From NCBI GenBank assembly GCA_030622545.1, contig JAUXGA010000010.1, forward strand, positions 1 through 64,000: a DNA stretch of 64,000 nucleotides. Direction: 5' to 3'. The translations under genes were made by a program, and so were the position numbers. How positions within the stretch are numbered: position 1 is the first letter of the stretch; each line of letters starts with the position of its first letter. A model generated the notes under the pieces. It saw only the letters and a list, made by a program, of their open reading frames with translations. It ran no database searches and was not told where the DNA came from. Below are positions 55,643 to 63,629 of this stretch, piece by piece. This stretch comes from a bacterium (GTDB taxonomy: Bacteria; Electryoneota; RPQS01; DYHQ01).

Positions 55643-55716
55643 GTTCCGGCCGGGTTACGCGCGATAACTTTATCGTTTGGCCTACAGGAACCTGCGCTGA
55701 ACCCGGCTCGGCGAGT
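55643..55716. repeat. 74-bp palindromic element, copy B (3' of the ALDH gene)
   Basis: Inverted partner of 51986-52059, starting two bases after the ALDH stop. Together the copies bracket the SRPBCC, AlbA_2 and ALDH genes. Confidence 0.88.
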
Positions 55717-55765
55717 TAAAATTCTCTTCCGAACTAAACCATACGCTCCTGCGTGTGGTATTGCT

Positions 55766-55787
55766 GCAGGACGCGGAAGCGTCCTGC
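55766..55787. repeat. Palindrome 5' of the HTH/PIN pair
   Basis: Perfect 9-bp stem with GGAA loop, about 125 bases 3' of the ALDH stop and 40 bases before the HTH gene. It might be the operator of the pair or another intergenic palindrome. Confidence 0.75.
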
Positions 55788-55827
55788 CTGGTGAATAGGA
55801 AATCCCACTGGTTTCAGGGGAAATAAA

Positions 55828-56115
55828 ATGACCCGAGAAAAATTACTGACGACGCAAGAAGCGGCACAGCAACTGAAAGTGAGCAAGAGCACAGTGACGC
55901 GCATGGCGCGGCAGGGGCGTTTGCCGGGAATGCGCGTGGGAAAACTGTGGCGATTTTCCCAAAGCGGACTAACGCTCAAACTGCGCCAGCAAAAGCTCGC
56001 CGGTAAGAAAAAGAAACGGCGCCGGCGAAACGGTTTCGTCGATTGGCGCAACATTGCGACGGACATCGGCTTCGTTGAACCGTTCAATCGTCATGAAATC
56101 CGAGGAAGGTGGTAA
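55828..56115 (+). CDS. Excisionase-family HTH protein, candidate antitoxin
   Basis: 95 aa. Residues about 6-50 are a MerR/excisionase-type winged helix (LLTTQEAAQQLKVSKSTVTR, then GRLPGMRVGKLWRF), followed by a very basic linker (GKKKKRRRRNG) and a short C-terminal part that could bind the toxin. The stop TAA is directly followed by the GTG of the PIN gene. Such HTH proteins are regular partners of PIN toxins and repress their own promoter (family knowledge). Confidence 0.8.
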   Translation: MTREKLLTTQEAAQQLKVSKSTVTRMARQGRLPGMRVGKLWRFSQSGLTLKLRQQKLAGKKKKRRRRNGFVDWRNIATDIGFVEPFNRHEIRGRW

Positions 56116-56565
56116 GTGATTAAGTGTCTTGACACCATGGTCCTTATCTACCTCGTGGATAAGGCGTCTCCGTTTCACAAGCGCGCAGTCGAGATTATCG
56201 AACAATCCGAAAACGGTCTCTGGCGCAGCTGCATCTGTTTCTCGAGTCTGGCGGAATTTGCTTCGATTGTGACCAGCGAGGAGTGCGTGCGCTATCCTCT
56301 GAGCGCGAAAGTCGCACGCGGCTTCATCGAGAAAATCATGAAGGCTCCTCAGCCCGACATACTCTATGCTGACGCGCACATACTGCGCGACACGTTCACG
56401 TTGATAGAGAAACATCGCAGTCAGCGACGGCGATTCTGGGAAACGATGACCGCCGCCACGATGCTCGCGCACGGAGTAAAAACCATTGTCACATCTCAAT
56501 CGCGAAATTTTCAAGCCATCCGCGAGATTCAAGTCGAGAATCCATTCGAAACGCTCTTTGCATGA
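56116..56565 (+). CDS. PIN-domain protein with an incomplete acidic site, candidate toxin
   Basis: 149 aa, GTG start with no gap after the HTH gene. PIN layout: Asp6 in KCLDTMVLIYLVD, Glu47 in SSLAEF, then FWETMTAATMLAHG where the third acidic residue is Glu109 instead of the usual Asp, and IVTSQSRNF where the fourth (normally T-x-D) is missing. PIN toxins cut tRNA or mRNA with Mg held by these acids, so activity may be reduced or lost. The pair resembles VapBC-like systems. The stop overlaps the next gene's start. Confidence 0.8.
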   Translation: MIKCLDTMVLIYLVDKASPFHKRAVEIIEQSENGLWRSCICFSSLAEFASIVTSEECVRYPLSAKVARGFIEKIMKAPQPDILYADAHILRDTFTLIEKHRSQRRRFWETMTAATMLAHGVKTIVTSQSRNFQAIREIQVENPFETLFA

Positions 56566-57215
56566 TGAAACCATTTGTCACATCTGATACGATAAAACAA
56601 CTTTCCCGCCGCTGGCTCCGCGACGTCGCGCCTTACAACCACACCGAGATGAAACTAACGTCGGACAAAGCGGCGCTCTTAGTCATTGACATGCAGCGGT
56701 TCTTCTTGGAGCCGGATGCACCCGGTTACACCAGCGGCGCACCGGCGATACTACCGGGAGTTCAGCGCTTGATTGAAGCGTTTCGCGACGAAGAGCGTCC
56801 GATTATTTACACCCGCCATGTTCACCATCCTGACGGCAGAGACGTTGGAATTATGGGATGGTGGTGGGACAGCATGTGTATCGAAGGAAGCCGCGAAAGC
56901 GAAATCCATCCGGACATCGCACCGCTTAACGATGACAAAGTTCTTCTGAAACATCGCTACTCCGCTTTCTACAACACAGATTTGGAAATTGTCCTGCGCG
57001 GCTTAGCGATTGAAGACCTTGTCATTTCCGGTGTGATGACAAATCTGTGCTGCGAAACCACCGCGCGCGATGCGTACATCCGCGACTACCGGGTCTTCTT
57101 TTTAGCAGACGGAACGGGTGCAGTGAACGAAGAAATGCAAATGGCGAGCTTGAAAAATCTCAGCTACGGATTCGCTCGCATCACAACCGTCGATGAAATG
57201 ATTCAGGAATTATAA
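56562..57215 (+). CDS. Isochorismatase-family cysteine hydrolase
   Basis: 217 aa. Triad visible: Asp43 in LLVIDMQRFF, Lys130 in LLKHRYSAF, Cys163 in GVMTNLCCETTARDA. Members cleave isochorismate, N-carbamoyl compounds, ureidoacrylate or nicotinamide. The first 30 residues before the core are unusual. The ATGA-type overlap with the PIN gene joins it to that operon, which is odd for a metabolic enzyme. In view of lat, ALDH and nadE nearby, nicotinamidase or amide hydrolysis is possible; the substrate is not readable. Confidence 0.87.
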   Translation: MMKPFVTSDTIKQLSRRWLRDVAPYNHTEMKLTSDKAALLVIDMQRFFLEPDAPGYTSGAPAILPGVQRLIEAFRDEERPIIYTRHVHHPDGRDVGIMGWWWDSMCIEGSRESEIHPDIAPLNDDKVLLKHRYSAFYNTDLEIVLRGLAIEDLVISGVMTNLCCETTARDAYIRDYRVFFLADGTGAVNEEMQMASLKNLSYGFARITTVDEMIQEL

Positions 57216-57380
57216 AGGTACAAGAAAATGGTGTTGCCTCCCATTCAAACTCCACGCCGACGGGTCGGCTCAACAGACCCTCCGAACATTCATCGCACCA
57301 TTTTTCGATGAGTGAGAGAAGTGTTTGTTTTCCATCCCAATCCTTCACGTGGATTGAAAGAAATTTAATAGGAGGTTCAC

Positions 57381-58784
57381 ATGACAAAGAATAGCATTAC
57401 CACACAGAATGTACACGAAATCTTGGGTAAGTATATCCTTGCCGACGGTTTCGACATGGTTTTCGATCTGGATAAATCTCAGGGGAGTTACATCTATGAC
57501 AGCCGTACCGGGAAACGTTATCTCGATTTGTTTACGTTTTTTGCGTCCTCACCCGTCGGACACAATCATCCCCGTTTCATGACGCCGGAAATGCTGGAAC
57601 ATTTCGGGCGTGTAGCTGTCAACAACGTGACGAACTCAGACCTGTACACGATTGAGATGGCCAACTTCGTAGATGCGTTCTTCAAACACACCGTCCCCTC
57701 GAGTTTCAAGCACGGCTTCTTTGTTTCCGGCGGTGCGCTGGCAGTCGAAAACGCCATTAAAGCGGCCATGGACTGGAAGGTGCGCAAAAATCTCCTGAAA
57801 GGCCATCGCCGCGAACTCGGCCATCAAGTCCTTCATTTCGAACACTGCTTCCACGGCCGTTCCGGCTATACGGTTTCCATGACGAATACGTCCGACCCGA
57901 ACAAGAATAAATTTTTCGACAAGTTTCAGTGGCCTCGCGTTATCTCTCCCGCGATTAAATTCCCGCTGAACGAAGGGAATCTAAAGGACGTGAAAAAGCT
58001 GGAGACGCTGTCCCTGAATCAAACCAAGATGGCCTTCCACGAGAATCCCAATGATATTTGCGCCATCCTCGCCGAACCCATCCAAGGGGAAGGCGGCGAT
58101 AATCATTTCCGACCGGAATTCCTGCGCGCTCTTAAAACTCTGGCCGATGAAAATGAAGTCATGCTCATCTTTGACGAAATACAAACCGGTTTTGGCCTGA
58201 CGGGCAAATGGTGGTTTTTCGAGCATCTCGATTTTGAGCCGGATATGTTCTGTTTCGGAAAAAAATCTCAGGTCTGCGGTTTTGCGGCTGGTCCGAAAAT
58301 CGATGACATCGAGGATAACGTCTTCCGCATTTCAAGCCGCATCAATTCGACGTGGGGCGGAAATCTCACCGACATGTTCCGCTCCTATCATTACATCCAG
58401 ATCATCGTGGAAGAAAAACTTATCGAGAACGCTGCGAAAGTCGGCAAGAAGCTGCTTGCGAAGCTGCAGGAGCTGCAGGAAGAACATCCTGATCTTATCT
58501 CCAACGCTCGCGGGCGGGGACTCATGTGCGCTTTCGACCTCCCCGATGGAACAATGCGCGACCAATTGCGCCATGTTCTCTATGAAAACGAGGTCGCCAT
58601 TTTAGGATGCGGAGATCAAACTCTGCGCTTCCGGCCGCCGCTGAATTTCTCGCTTGCCGAATTAGACAAGACCTTCGACATTCTGCGCAAGAGCATCGAT
58701 AAACTATGCGAACATCCGGAAGTTTGCCCGGTTTGCGGACGCGAACTCGCCGAGCAGGATGTTGACCGTTTCAGCGTTTCATAG
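57381..58784 (+). CDS. lat: L-lysine 6-aminotransferase
   Basis: 467 aa with AGGAGG seven bases before the ATG. A fold-type I PLP enzyme moving the epsilon-amino group of lysine to 2-oxoglutarate. It closely resembles actinobacterial Lat: LDLFTFFASSPVGHNHP, FFVSGGALAVENAIKAAMDW, HCFHGRSGYT, AEPIQGEGGDNHFRPEF, DEIQTGFGLTG, the PLP lysine in FGKKSQVCG, STWGGNLTDM, and RGRGLMCAF. A Cys pair near the C-terminus (CPVCGREL) may bind a metal and is not a general feature of the family. The product feeds the nearby ALDH. The 165 bases before it hold no clear gene. Confidence 0.92.
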   Translation: MTKNSITTQNVHEILGKYILADGFDMVFDLDKSQGSYIYDSRTGKRYLDLFTFFASSPVGHNHPRFMTPEMLEHFGRVAVNNVTNSDLYTIEMANFVDAFFKHTVPSSFKHGFFVSGGALAVENAIKAAMDWKVRKNLLKGHRRELGHQVLHFEHCFHGRSGYTVSMTNTSDPNKNKFFDKFQWPRVISPAIKFPLNEGNLKDVKKLETLSLNQTKMAFHENPNDICAILAEPIQGEGGDNHFRPEFLRALKTLADENEVMLIFDEIQTGFGLTGKWWFFEHLDFEPDMFCFGKKSQVCGFAAGPKIDDIEDNVFRISSRINSTWGGNLTDMFRSYHYIQIIVEEKLIENAAKVGKKLLAKLQELQEEHPDLISNARGRGLMCAFDLPDGTMRDQLRHVLYENEVAILGCGDQTLRFRPPLNFSLAELDKTFDILRKSIDKLCEHPEVCPVCGRELAEQDVDRFSVS

Positions 58785-58794
58785 TGGAGATACT

Positions 58795-59571
58795 GTGGGG
58801 TATCTTAGCGACTTCATTCAAGAAAGACTGAAAAGCGCCGGACGTCAAAAGCTCGTCGTCGGACTTTCAGGAGGTATCGATTCCGCTGTGGCGGCGGCGT
58901 TGGCGGCGGAAGCGATTGGCCCGAAGAATATTCGAGCTTACTACTTACCCTACAAAACCAGCGCATCCGAGAGCCTCGATGACGCTCGCGAAACCGCCGA
59001 TGCGTTCGACATCTCTCTAAGCGTCATCGACATTTCCCCTATCGTGGATCCCTATATCGACAGCGTTCCCGATATGAATGCGATTCGACGCGGGAATGTC
59101 ATGGCGCGCGCGCGGATGATGATTCTCTTCGACCGCGCTCACGCGGACGCACTCGTGTTGGGAGCCGGGAATAAAACCGAAGCTCTCTTAGGTTACACGA
59201 CTCATTTCGGAGACAACGCCTGCTCCCTGAATCCTCTGGGGGATCTCTATAAAACCGAAGTCCGGCGCATGGCCGAGTATCTGCAAATTCCGGAATCCAT
59301 TCAGAAAAAAAAGCCCACCGCCGACTTGTGGCCGGGGCAGACGGATGAAGGAGAATTGGGTCTCTCGTATGAAGAAGTTGACCGTCTTCTCGTGCGTATG
59401 GTGGACGAAAAGGCGTCACGCGCCGAGCTCTTGAAAGAAGAATTCGCTCCGGAGTTAATAACGAAAGTACGCGATTTGATTATCCGCAATGCGTTCAAAA
59501 GGCAGCCTATACCGGTGGCGTGGGCTGGCGAACCCTACTCAACCGAACATCTGGAGTCGCCCGAGTGGTGA
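58795..59571 (+). CDS. nadE: NAD synthetase (ammonia-dependent)
   Basis: 258 aa from the GTG at 58795; an ATG at 58759 inside lat is the alternative. It amidates deamido-NAD with ATP. SGGIDSAV is the PP-loop that binds ATP, followed by YYLPYKTS, GNKTEALLGYTTHFGDNACS, and ADLWPGQTDEGELGLSYE, all standard for NadE. There is no glutaminase domain, so ammonia is the nitrogen donor. It opens a tight operon nadE-rsmI-lgt-tmk and is only ten bases after lat. Confidence 0.92.
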   Translation: MGYLSDFIQERLKSAGRQKLVVGLSGGIDSAVAAALAAEAIGPKNIRAYYLPYKTSASESLDDARETADAFDISLSVIDISPIVDPYIDSVPDMNAIRRGNVMARARMMILFDRAHADALVLGAGNKTEALLGYTTHFGDNACSLNPLGDLYKTEVRRMAEYLQIPESIQKKKPTADLWPGQTDEGELGLSYEEVDRLLVRMVDEKASRAELLKEEFAPELITKVRDLIIRNAFKRQPIPVAWAGEPYSTEHLESPEW

Positions 59572-60284
59572 ATAAAGAACGCGAAGAGATTTCCTGCCCG
59601 GTCGGCCTGACGCTGGTCGCGACCCCGATAGGAAATCTTGCCGATGTTTCTCACCGGGCGCTGGCGATTTTGCAGACCGCGGATATCGTGCTCTGTGAAG
59701 ACACGCGCCACACACAAATACTCCTGAAACGCTTTGGCATTCATGCGAAACTCCTGTCGTATGGAGTGCACAACCTGAAAGCGCGCTTGCCGCAGGTGTT
59801 GAAAAAGCTACAGGAAGAAGCGCGAATCGCTCTCGTTTCTGACGCGGGAACACCCGGAATTTCCGACCCCGGAGCCGAGCTTTGCCGCCGCGCAATCGCA
59901 GAGGATGTGCCAGTTCATGCCGTCCCCGGCCCGGCGGCTTTCGTGCAAGCGCTTGTACTTTCGGGCTTGCCGACATCCCGCTTCGTCTTCGAAGGTTTCC
60001 TGCCTCACAAAAAGGGACGCCAAACCCGGCTGAAATCGCTCGCCGATGAACCCCGCACGATTCTCCTCTATGAAAGCCCGCATCGTTTGATGAAAACTCT
60101 CGAACAGCTTTACGAATATCTGGGCAACCGTTCCATAGCAGTAGCGCGAGAATTGACGAAACTCCATGAAGAAATCGTGCGCGGCAAACTGACGGATGTC
60201 ATCGAGACTTTTGCGAGCCGTGAGAAAATCCTCGGCGAGTTCGTTATCGTCATCGCAGGAAAAGACAGCAAGGAAAAAAGCTGA
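59568..60284 (+). CDS. rsmI: 16S rRNA 2'-O-ribose C1402 methyltransferase
   Basis: 238 aa from the GTG at 59568, chosen because it overlaps the nadE stop as GTGA and CTGGAG stands before it. A tetrapyrrole-methylase fold enzyme using SAM. Marks: TLVATPIGNLADVSHRAL, ADIVLCEDTRHTQILL, LVSDAGTPGISDPG, AVPGPAAFVQALVLSGLPT, FEGFLPHKKG, ESPHRL. All are RsmI hallmarks. The C-terminus is shorter than in E. coli (286 aa). Confidence 0.92.
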   Translation: MNKEREEISCPVGLTLVATPIGNLADVSHRALAILQTADIVLCEDTRHTQILLKRFGIHAKLLSYGVHNLKARLPQVLKKLQEEARIALVSDAGTPGISDPGAELCRRAIAEDVPVHAVPGPAAFVQALVLSGLPTSRFVFEGFLPHKKGRQTRLKSLADEPRTILLYESPHRLMKTLEQLYEYLGNRSIAVARELTKLHEEIVRGKLTDVIETFASREKILGEFVIVIAGKDSKEKS

Positions 60285-61102
60285 TGCACCCCACGCTGTT
60301 TCACCTCGGCCCTCTGACCATCCACAGCTACGGCGTCATGATGACGGCAGCGTTCATCGTGGCTATTTTTCTGGCGGACAGACGGGCGCGAACCGCCGGA
60401 ATGAGCAAGAACTTTGCGCTCGATATCTCATTTCTGATATTGATTTTTTCATTAGCGTGTGCCCGGCTGACCTATGTCGTGCTGCATTGGGACGAATTCG
60501 CGGAGCACCCGTGGGACACCATCTCCCCGATTCAGCATAACGGAACCATCGGCATCTCCGGGCTTGTGCTTTTGGGCGGCGTCATCGGAGGAATCATAAC
60601 AGCCGTCATCTACGCGCGAAAGAAAAAGCTGTCGCTGCCACTGGTCTTGGACATTCTGGTGCCGTCGCTGGCCATCGGAATGGCTATTGGCAGAATCGGC
60701 TGCTTCTTAAACGGCTGCTGTTTCGGCTTACCTACGAATCTTCCGTGGGGCTGTATCTTTTCGGATGAAAGCCTCGCCGGATACACCTACCCTCACACGC
60801 ACATCCACCCGACTCAACTCTACGACCTAACGTTCATGGTCATCATCTTTGTCATTCTCTTGCGCTATGACAAGCGCGCGCATGCGCAAGGGCGAACGTT
60901 CGCGCTTTTTCTTATCACCTACGCCATCGCAAGGTTTTGGGTGGAAGGATTGCGCTGGTACGAACCGGAAATGGTCGCGGGATTTATCGGCCCCCTTCGC
61001 ATTACCTTCTCGCGTATCGTATCCACCCTGCTGTTTCTCGGGGGAATTTTCCTGTGGAATTTCTGGGGAAAGAAAACGACACTAAAGAATACAAAAACTT
61101 AA
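60284..61102 (+). CDS. lgt: Prolipoprotein diacylglyceryl transferase
   Basis: 272 aa integral membrane enzyme that attaches diacylglycerol to the lipobox Cys of lipoproteins. Several hydrophobic helices; the signature GRIGCFLNGCCFG at about 137-149, HPTQLYD near 170, and ARFWVEGLRWYEP near 220 are intact. One-base overlap with rsmI (TGATG). It would process, for example, the lipoprotein encoded at 38569-39936. Confidence 0.93.
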   Translation: MHPTLFHLGPLTIHSYGVMMTAAFIVAIFLADRRARTAGMSKNFALDISFLILIFSLACARLTYVVLHWDEFAEHPWDTISPIQHNGTIGISGLVLLGGVIGGIITAVIYARKKKLSLPLVLDILVPSLAIGMAIGRIGCFLNGCCFGLPTNLPWGCIFSDESLAGYTYPHTHIHPTQLYDLTFMVIIFVILLRYDKRAHAQGRTFALFLITYAIARFWVEGLRWYEPEMVAGFIGPLRITFSRIVSTLLFLGGIFLWNFWGKKTTLKNTKT

Positions 61103-61726
61103 ATGAACGGAATCCTTATCAGCTTCGAAGGCATTGACGCCTCGGGCAAAACGACGCAAATAACCCGTCTCGAAAGCTATCTGCAAGAACACGGCTTCGA
61201 CGTGCTCGTGAAGCGCGAACCCGGCGGCACGAAGCTCGGAGAAAAAATCCGCGACGTGCTGCTCGACCCGGCTTCGCACGACATGCACCCTCGCATGGAA
61301 TTTCTGCTCTATTCGGCATCGCGCGCGCAGCTTGTCGAACAGGACGTGCTCCCATTCCTCAAACGCGAACGAAGTGTCGTCCTGCTCGACCGTTACTACG
61401 ATTCTTCCACAGCGTATCAGGGTGCAGGGCGTAAACTGGATTTGGCCGCAGTCAAACAGGTAAATCATTTCGCGACAGCCGGACTCGTGCCGCACCTGAC
61501 GTTCTTCTTCGACCTTCCTTTGAAAGAAGCTCGGAAGCGCCAAGAGCAAGAAGCCGACCGCCTCGAATCGAGCGGCGATGATTTTTACGAGCGCACACGT
61601 CAAGGCTACTTGAAAATTTGCGCCGAAGAACCAAACCGTATGGTTCGCTTGGACGCTTCTCAGCCACCGGATGAAATCACGGCTCAGATTCTTGAAAAGG
61701 TAAAGACACTCATAAGAATAAGTTGA
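61103..61726 (+). CDS. tmk: Thymidylate kinase
   Basis: 207 aa, starting directly after the lgt stop. Makes dTDP from dTMP. P-loop FEGIDASGKTT at about 8-18, REPGGTKLGEKIR at 38-50, LLDRYYDSSTAYQGAGR at about 94-110, and a lid region with RQEQEADRLESSGDDFYERTR. Last gene of the operon. No strong terminator was seen in the 63 bases before the next gene. Confidence 0.94.
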   Translation: MNGILISFEGIDASGKTTQITRLESYLQEHGFDVLVKREPGGTKLGEKIRDVLLDPASHDMHPRMEFLLYSASRAQLVEQDVLPFLKRERSVVLLDRYYDSSTAYQGAGRKLDLAAVKQVNHFATAGLVPHLTFFFDLPLKEARKRQEQEADRLESSGDDFYERTRQGYLKICAEEPNRMVRLDASQPPDEITAQILEKVKTLIRIS

Positions 61727-61789
61727 CTTAGAAATATTGCTATGCCTACCTTCAAATTTTCACTTAGCTGTCTATAAGGGAGGATTATC

Positions 61790-63472
61790 ATGAGTATACC
61801 ATCACACCTTCGTCCTTTCTGGGTTCTTTTGCTACTACTTGTCTTTACCGGAACGGGTTTCGGAACGGATATATCAGGCCCGCTCAGTGGCATTTATGGT
61901 CCAGGAATCTATCACGTCGTGGGCAACATCTCCGTGCAATCAGGAAATAGTGTGCAACTCATGCCGGGAACTACGTTCATATTTGATGGTCCCTACTCAT
62001 TTGAAATATACGGAACGCTCTTGTCCGAGGGAACAGAAGAAGATTCCATCATATTCACCACTGATACTCTAACAAATCCTGATCGATGGCGGGGTTTGCG
62101 CTTCTACAATTCCAGTAGTTCAGGCAGCCAGCTAGCTTATACCCTTATTGAGCACGCACGTGCGACTGGCAACTATCCAGATAATTGTGGTGGCGGGCTG
62201 CGTTGTGACAACGGTTGTTCACCCAGCTTCACCAACTGCACAATTCGTGGCAACCATGCTGGAAATGGGGGCGGGATATGGTGTATGGATTCGTCGCCCA
62301 CTCTCATCAACTGCTTCATCGCAGACAACACCGCAATGGACTGTGGCGGCGGCGTGTACTGCTACGGGTCTTCGCCCTCTATCACTTATTGCACCATCTG
62401 CAACAACTCGGCAGCGCGCGGTGCCGGGGTGGCTTGTGCGCGGACTTCTACACCAGTTTTCACGAATTGCAGTATTAGCGGTAACTCGGGCCGCGGGGTT
62501 TCTTGTTACGAGAACTCGTTGCCGGTCTTTAACAGTACCATCATCACTTTTTCTACTGAGGAAGGCATCTGCTTTGATGGTGGAAGCAGCCAAGTCGAGT
62601 ACTGCGACATTTTTGGAAATAGCGGTGGTTCGTTTGTAGGTACTGTCCCTGCTGGATTGGGCCAGATTTCTGGGACAAATGCTAACAGCGACCCGTGTGA
62701 TCAATTCTTCAATATTTTCCTTGACCCTATGTTTGTGGATACCGCTACAGGCGATCTGCGATTGACCTTCGGTTCCCCATGCATCGATGCTGGAGATACT
62801 CTGTTACCACTTGATCCAGATAGTACAATCGCTGATATAGGAGCTTTCTATTCCGAGCATTCTCCATATCTGCGAGTTATACCAGAGAGAATAGATTTCG
62901 AACTGCTTGATTTAGGTACAGACTCTACGTCAGAAGTTCGCCTGCGCAATTCTAGCGACACCTTGATTATCATTGACACTATCTTCCACTCCATCCCTGA
63001 TTACATCATCGACACAACCGGACTCAACGGACAAGTTGAACCACAGTCAACTTACTACATGAACATAACATTCTTCCCTTCGGCAGTAGGAACCTACATC
63101 GACACACTGATAATCGTAGCACAACAAGCAGGAGATGATACAATCCGCATCCCATTATACGGTGAAGCAGATGTCATTCCGATGCCTGTTGATAGTCTTG
63201 TTATTCAGCGAGGACCACTTAATGGCATCGAGCTTCGTTGGCCACCGGTTACGCAGTCAATCAGTGGTCAACCAATTAATGCTGATTACATTATCTACGG
63301 AGCAGTCTCTTTCGAGGGAGAGTTTGTTCCCTTTGGTTATGCCACAGATACATCCTACGTTCATCCTTACATCCTCAACAGCCAATCCATCTACTTCTAC
63401 TATGTGACGGCGATTCCCGAAGGTGCATTGACATCGGATCAAATTGGCAAGCTGATACATGGCTACGAATAG
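61790..63472 (+). CDS. Secreted beta-helix protein with an ASPM-SPD2-Hydin-like Ig domain
   Basis: 560 aa with GGGAGGA before the ATG and a signal peptide (about 1-24, LLLLLVFTGTGFG). The opening domain (SGPLSGIYG, LMPGTTFIFDG, FEIYGTLLSEG) and beta-helix coils (CTIRGN, GGGIW, GGGVYC, CSISGN) match the two minus-strand beta-helix proteins. Residues about 370-460 (IDFELLDLGTDSTSEVRLRN to IPLYGEAD) form an ASH/choice-of-anchor D-like Ig domain. The tail is Fn3-like and ends near FYYVTAIPEG. There is no type IX sorting domain. Function unknown, extracellular. Confidence 0.8.
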   Translation: MSIPSHLRPFWVLLLLLVFTGTGFGTDISGPLSGIYGPGIYHVVGNISVQSGNSVQLMPGTTFIFDGPYSFEIYGTLLSEGTEEDSIIFTTDTLTNPDRWRGLRFYNSSSSGSQLAYTLIEHARATGNYPDNCGGGLRCDNGCSPSFTNCTIRGNHAGNGGGIWCMDSSPTLINCFIADNTAMDCGGGVYCYGSSPSITYCTICNNSAARGAGVACARTSTPVFTNCSISGNSGRGVSCYENSLPVFNSTIITFSTEEGICFDGGSSQVEYCDIFGNSGGSFVGTVPAGLGQISGTNANSDPCDQFFNIFLDPMFVDTATGDLRLTFGSPCIDAGDTLLPLDPDSTIADIGAFYSEHSPYLRVIPERIDFELLDLGTDSTSEVRLRNSSDTLIIIDTIFHSIPDYIIDTTGLNGQVEPQSTYYMNITFFPSAVGTYIDTLIIVAQQAGDDTIRIPLYGEADVIPMPVDSLVIQRGPLNGIELRWPPVTQSISGQPINADYIIYGAVSFEGEFVPFGYATDTSYVHPYILNSQSIYFYYVTAIPEGALTSDQIGKLIHGYE

Positions 63473-63486
63473 CGGGGCGGCTGCAA

Positions 63487-63505
63487 CCCCCGATTGAATC
63501 GGGGG
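63487..63505. repeat. Palindrome 3' of the beta-helix gene
   Basis: 8-bp perfect stem with TGA loop, 15 bases after the stop. The rest of 63473-63629 holds no gene. Confidence 0.75.
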
Positions 63506-63629
63506 CAACACCGCCAATCACACCACGCGGCCTCCTTTTTGCGGGAACGGAATAACGCCGCCGGGAGTGTCTTAGGTATCCCGCTATTCATGGCACAATA
63601 TTATTATAGCAAAGTTCTTGGAGTACAAT

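Noticed and set aside
55969-56574. 201-codon minus-strand frame opposite the HTH/PIN pair
   Set aside because: Antisense to two genes with clear domain motifs; no ribosome site.
57181-57387. 68-codon minus-strand frame between the isochorismatase and lat genes
   Set aside because: The translation looks protein-like, but it uses a TTG start, overlaps a gene end and the lat ribosome site, and matches nothing I recognise; not supported.
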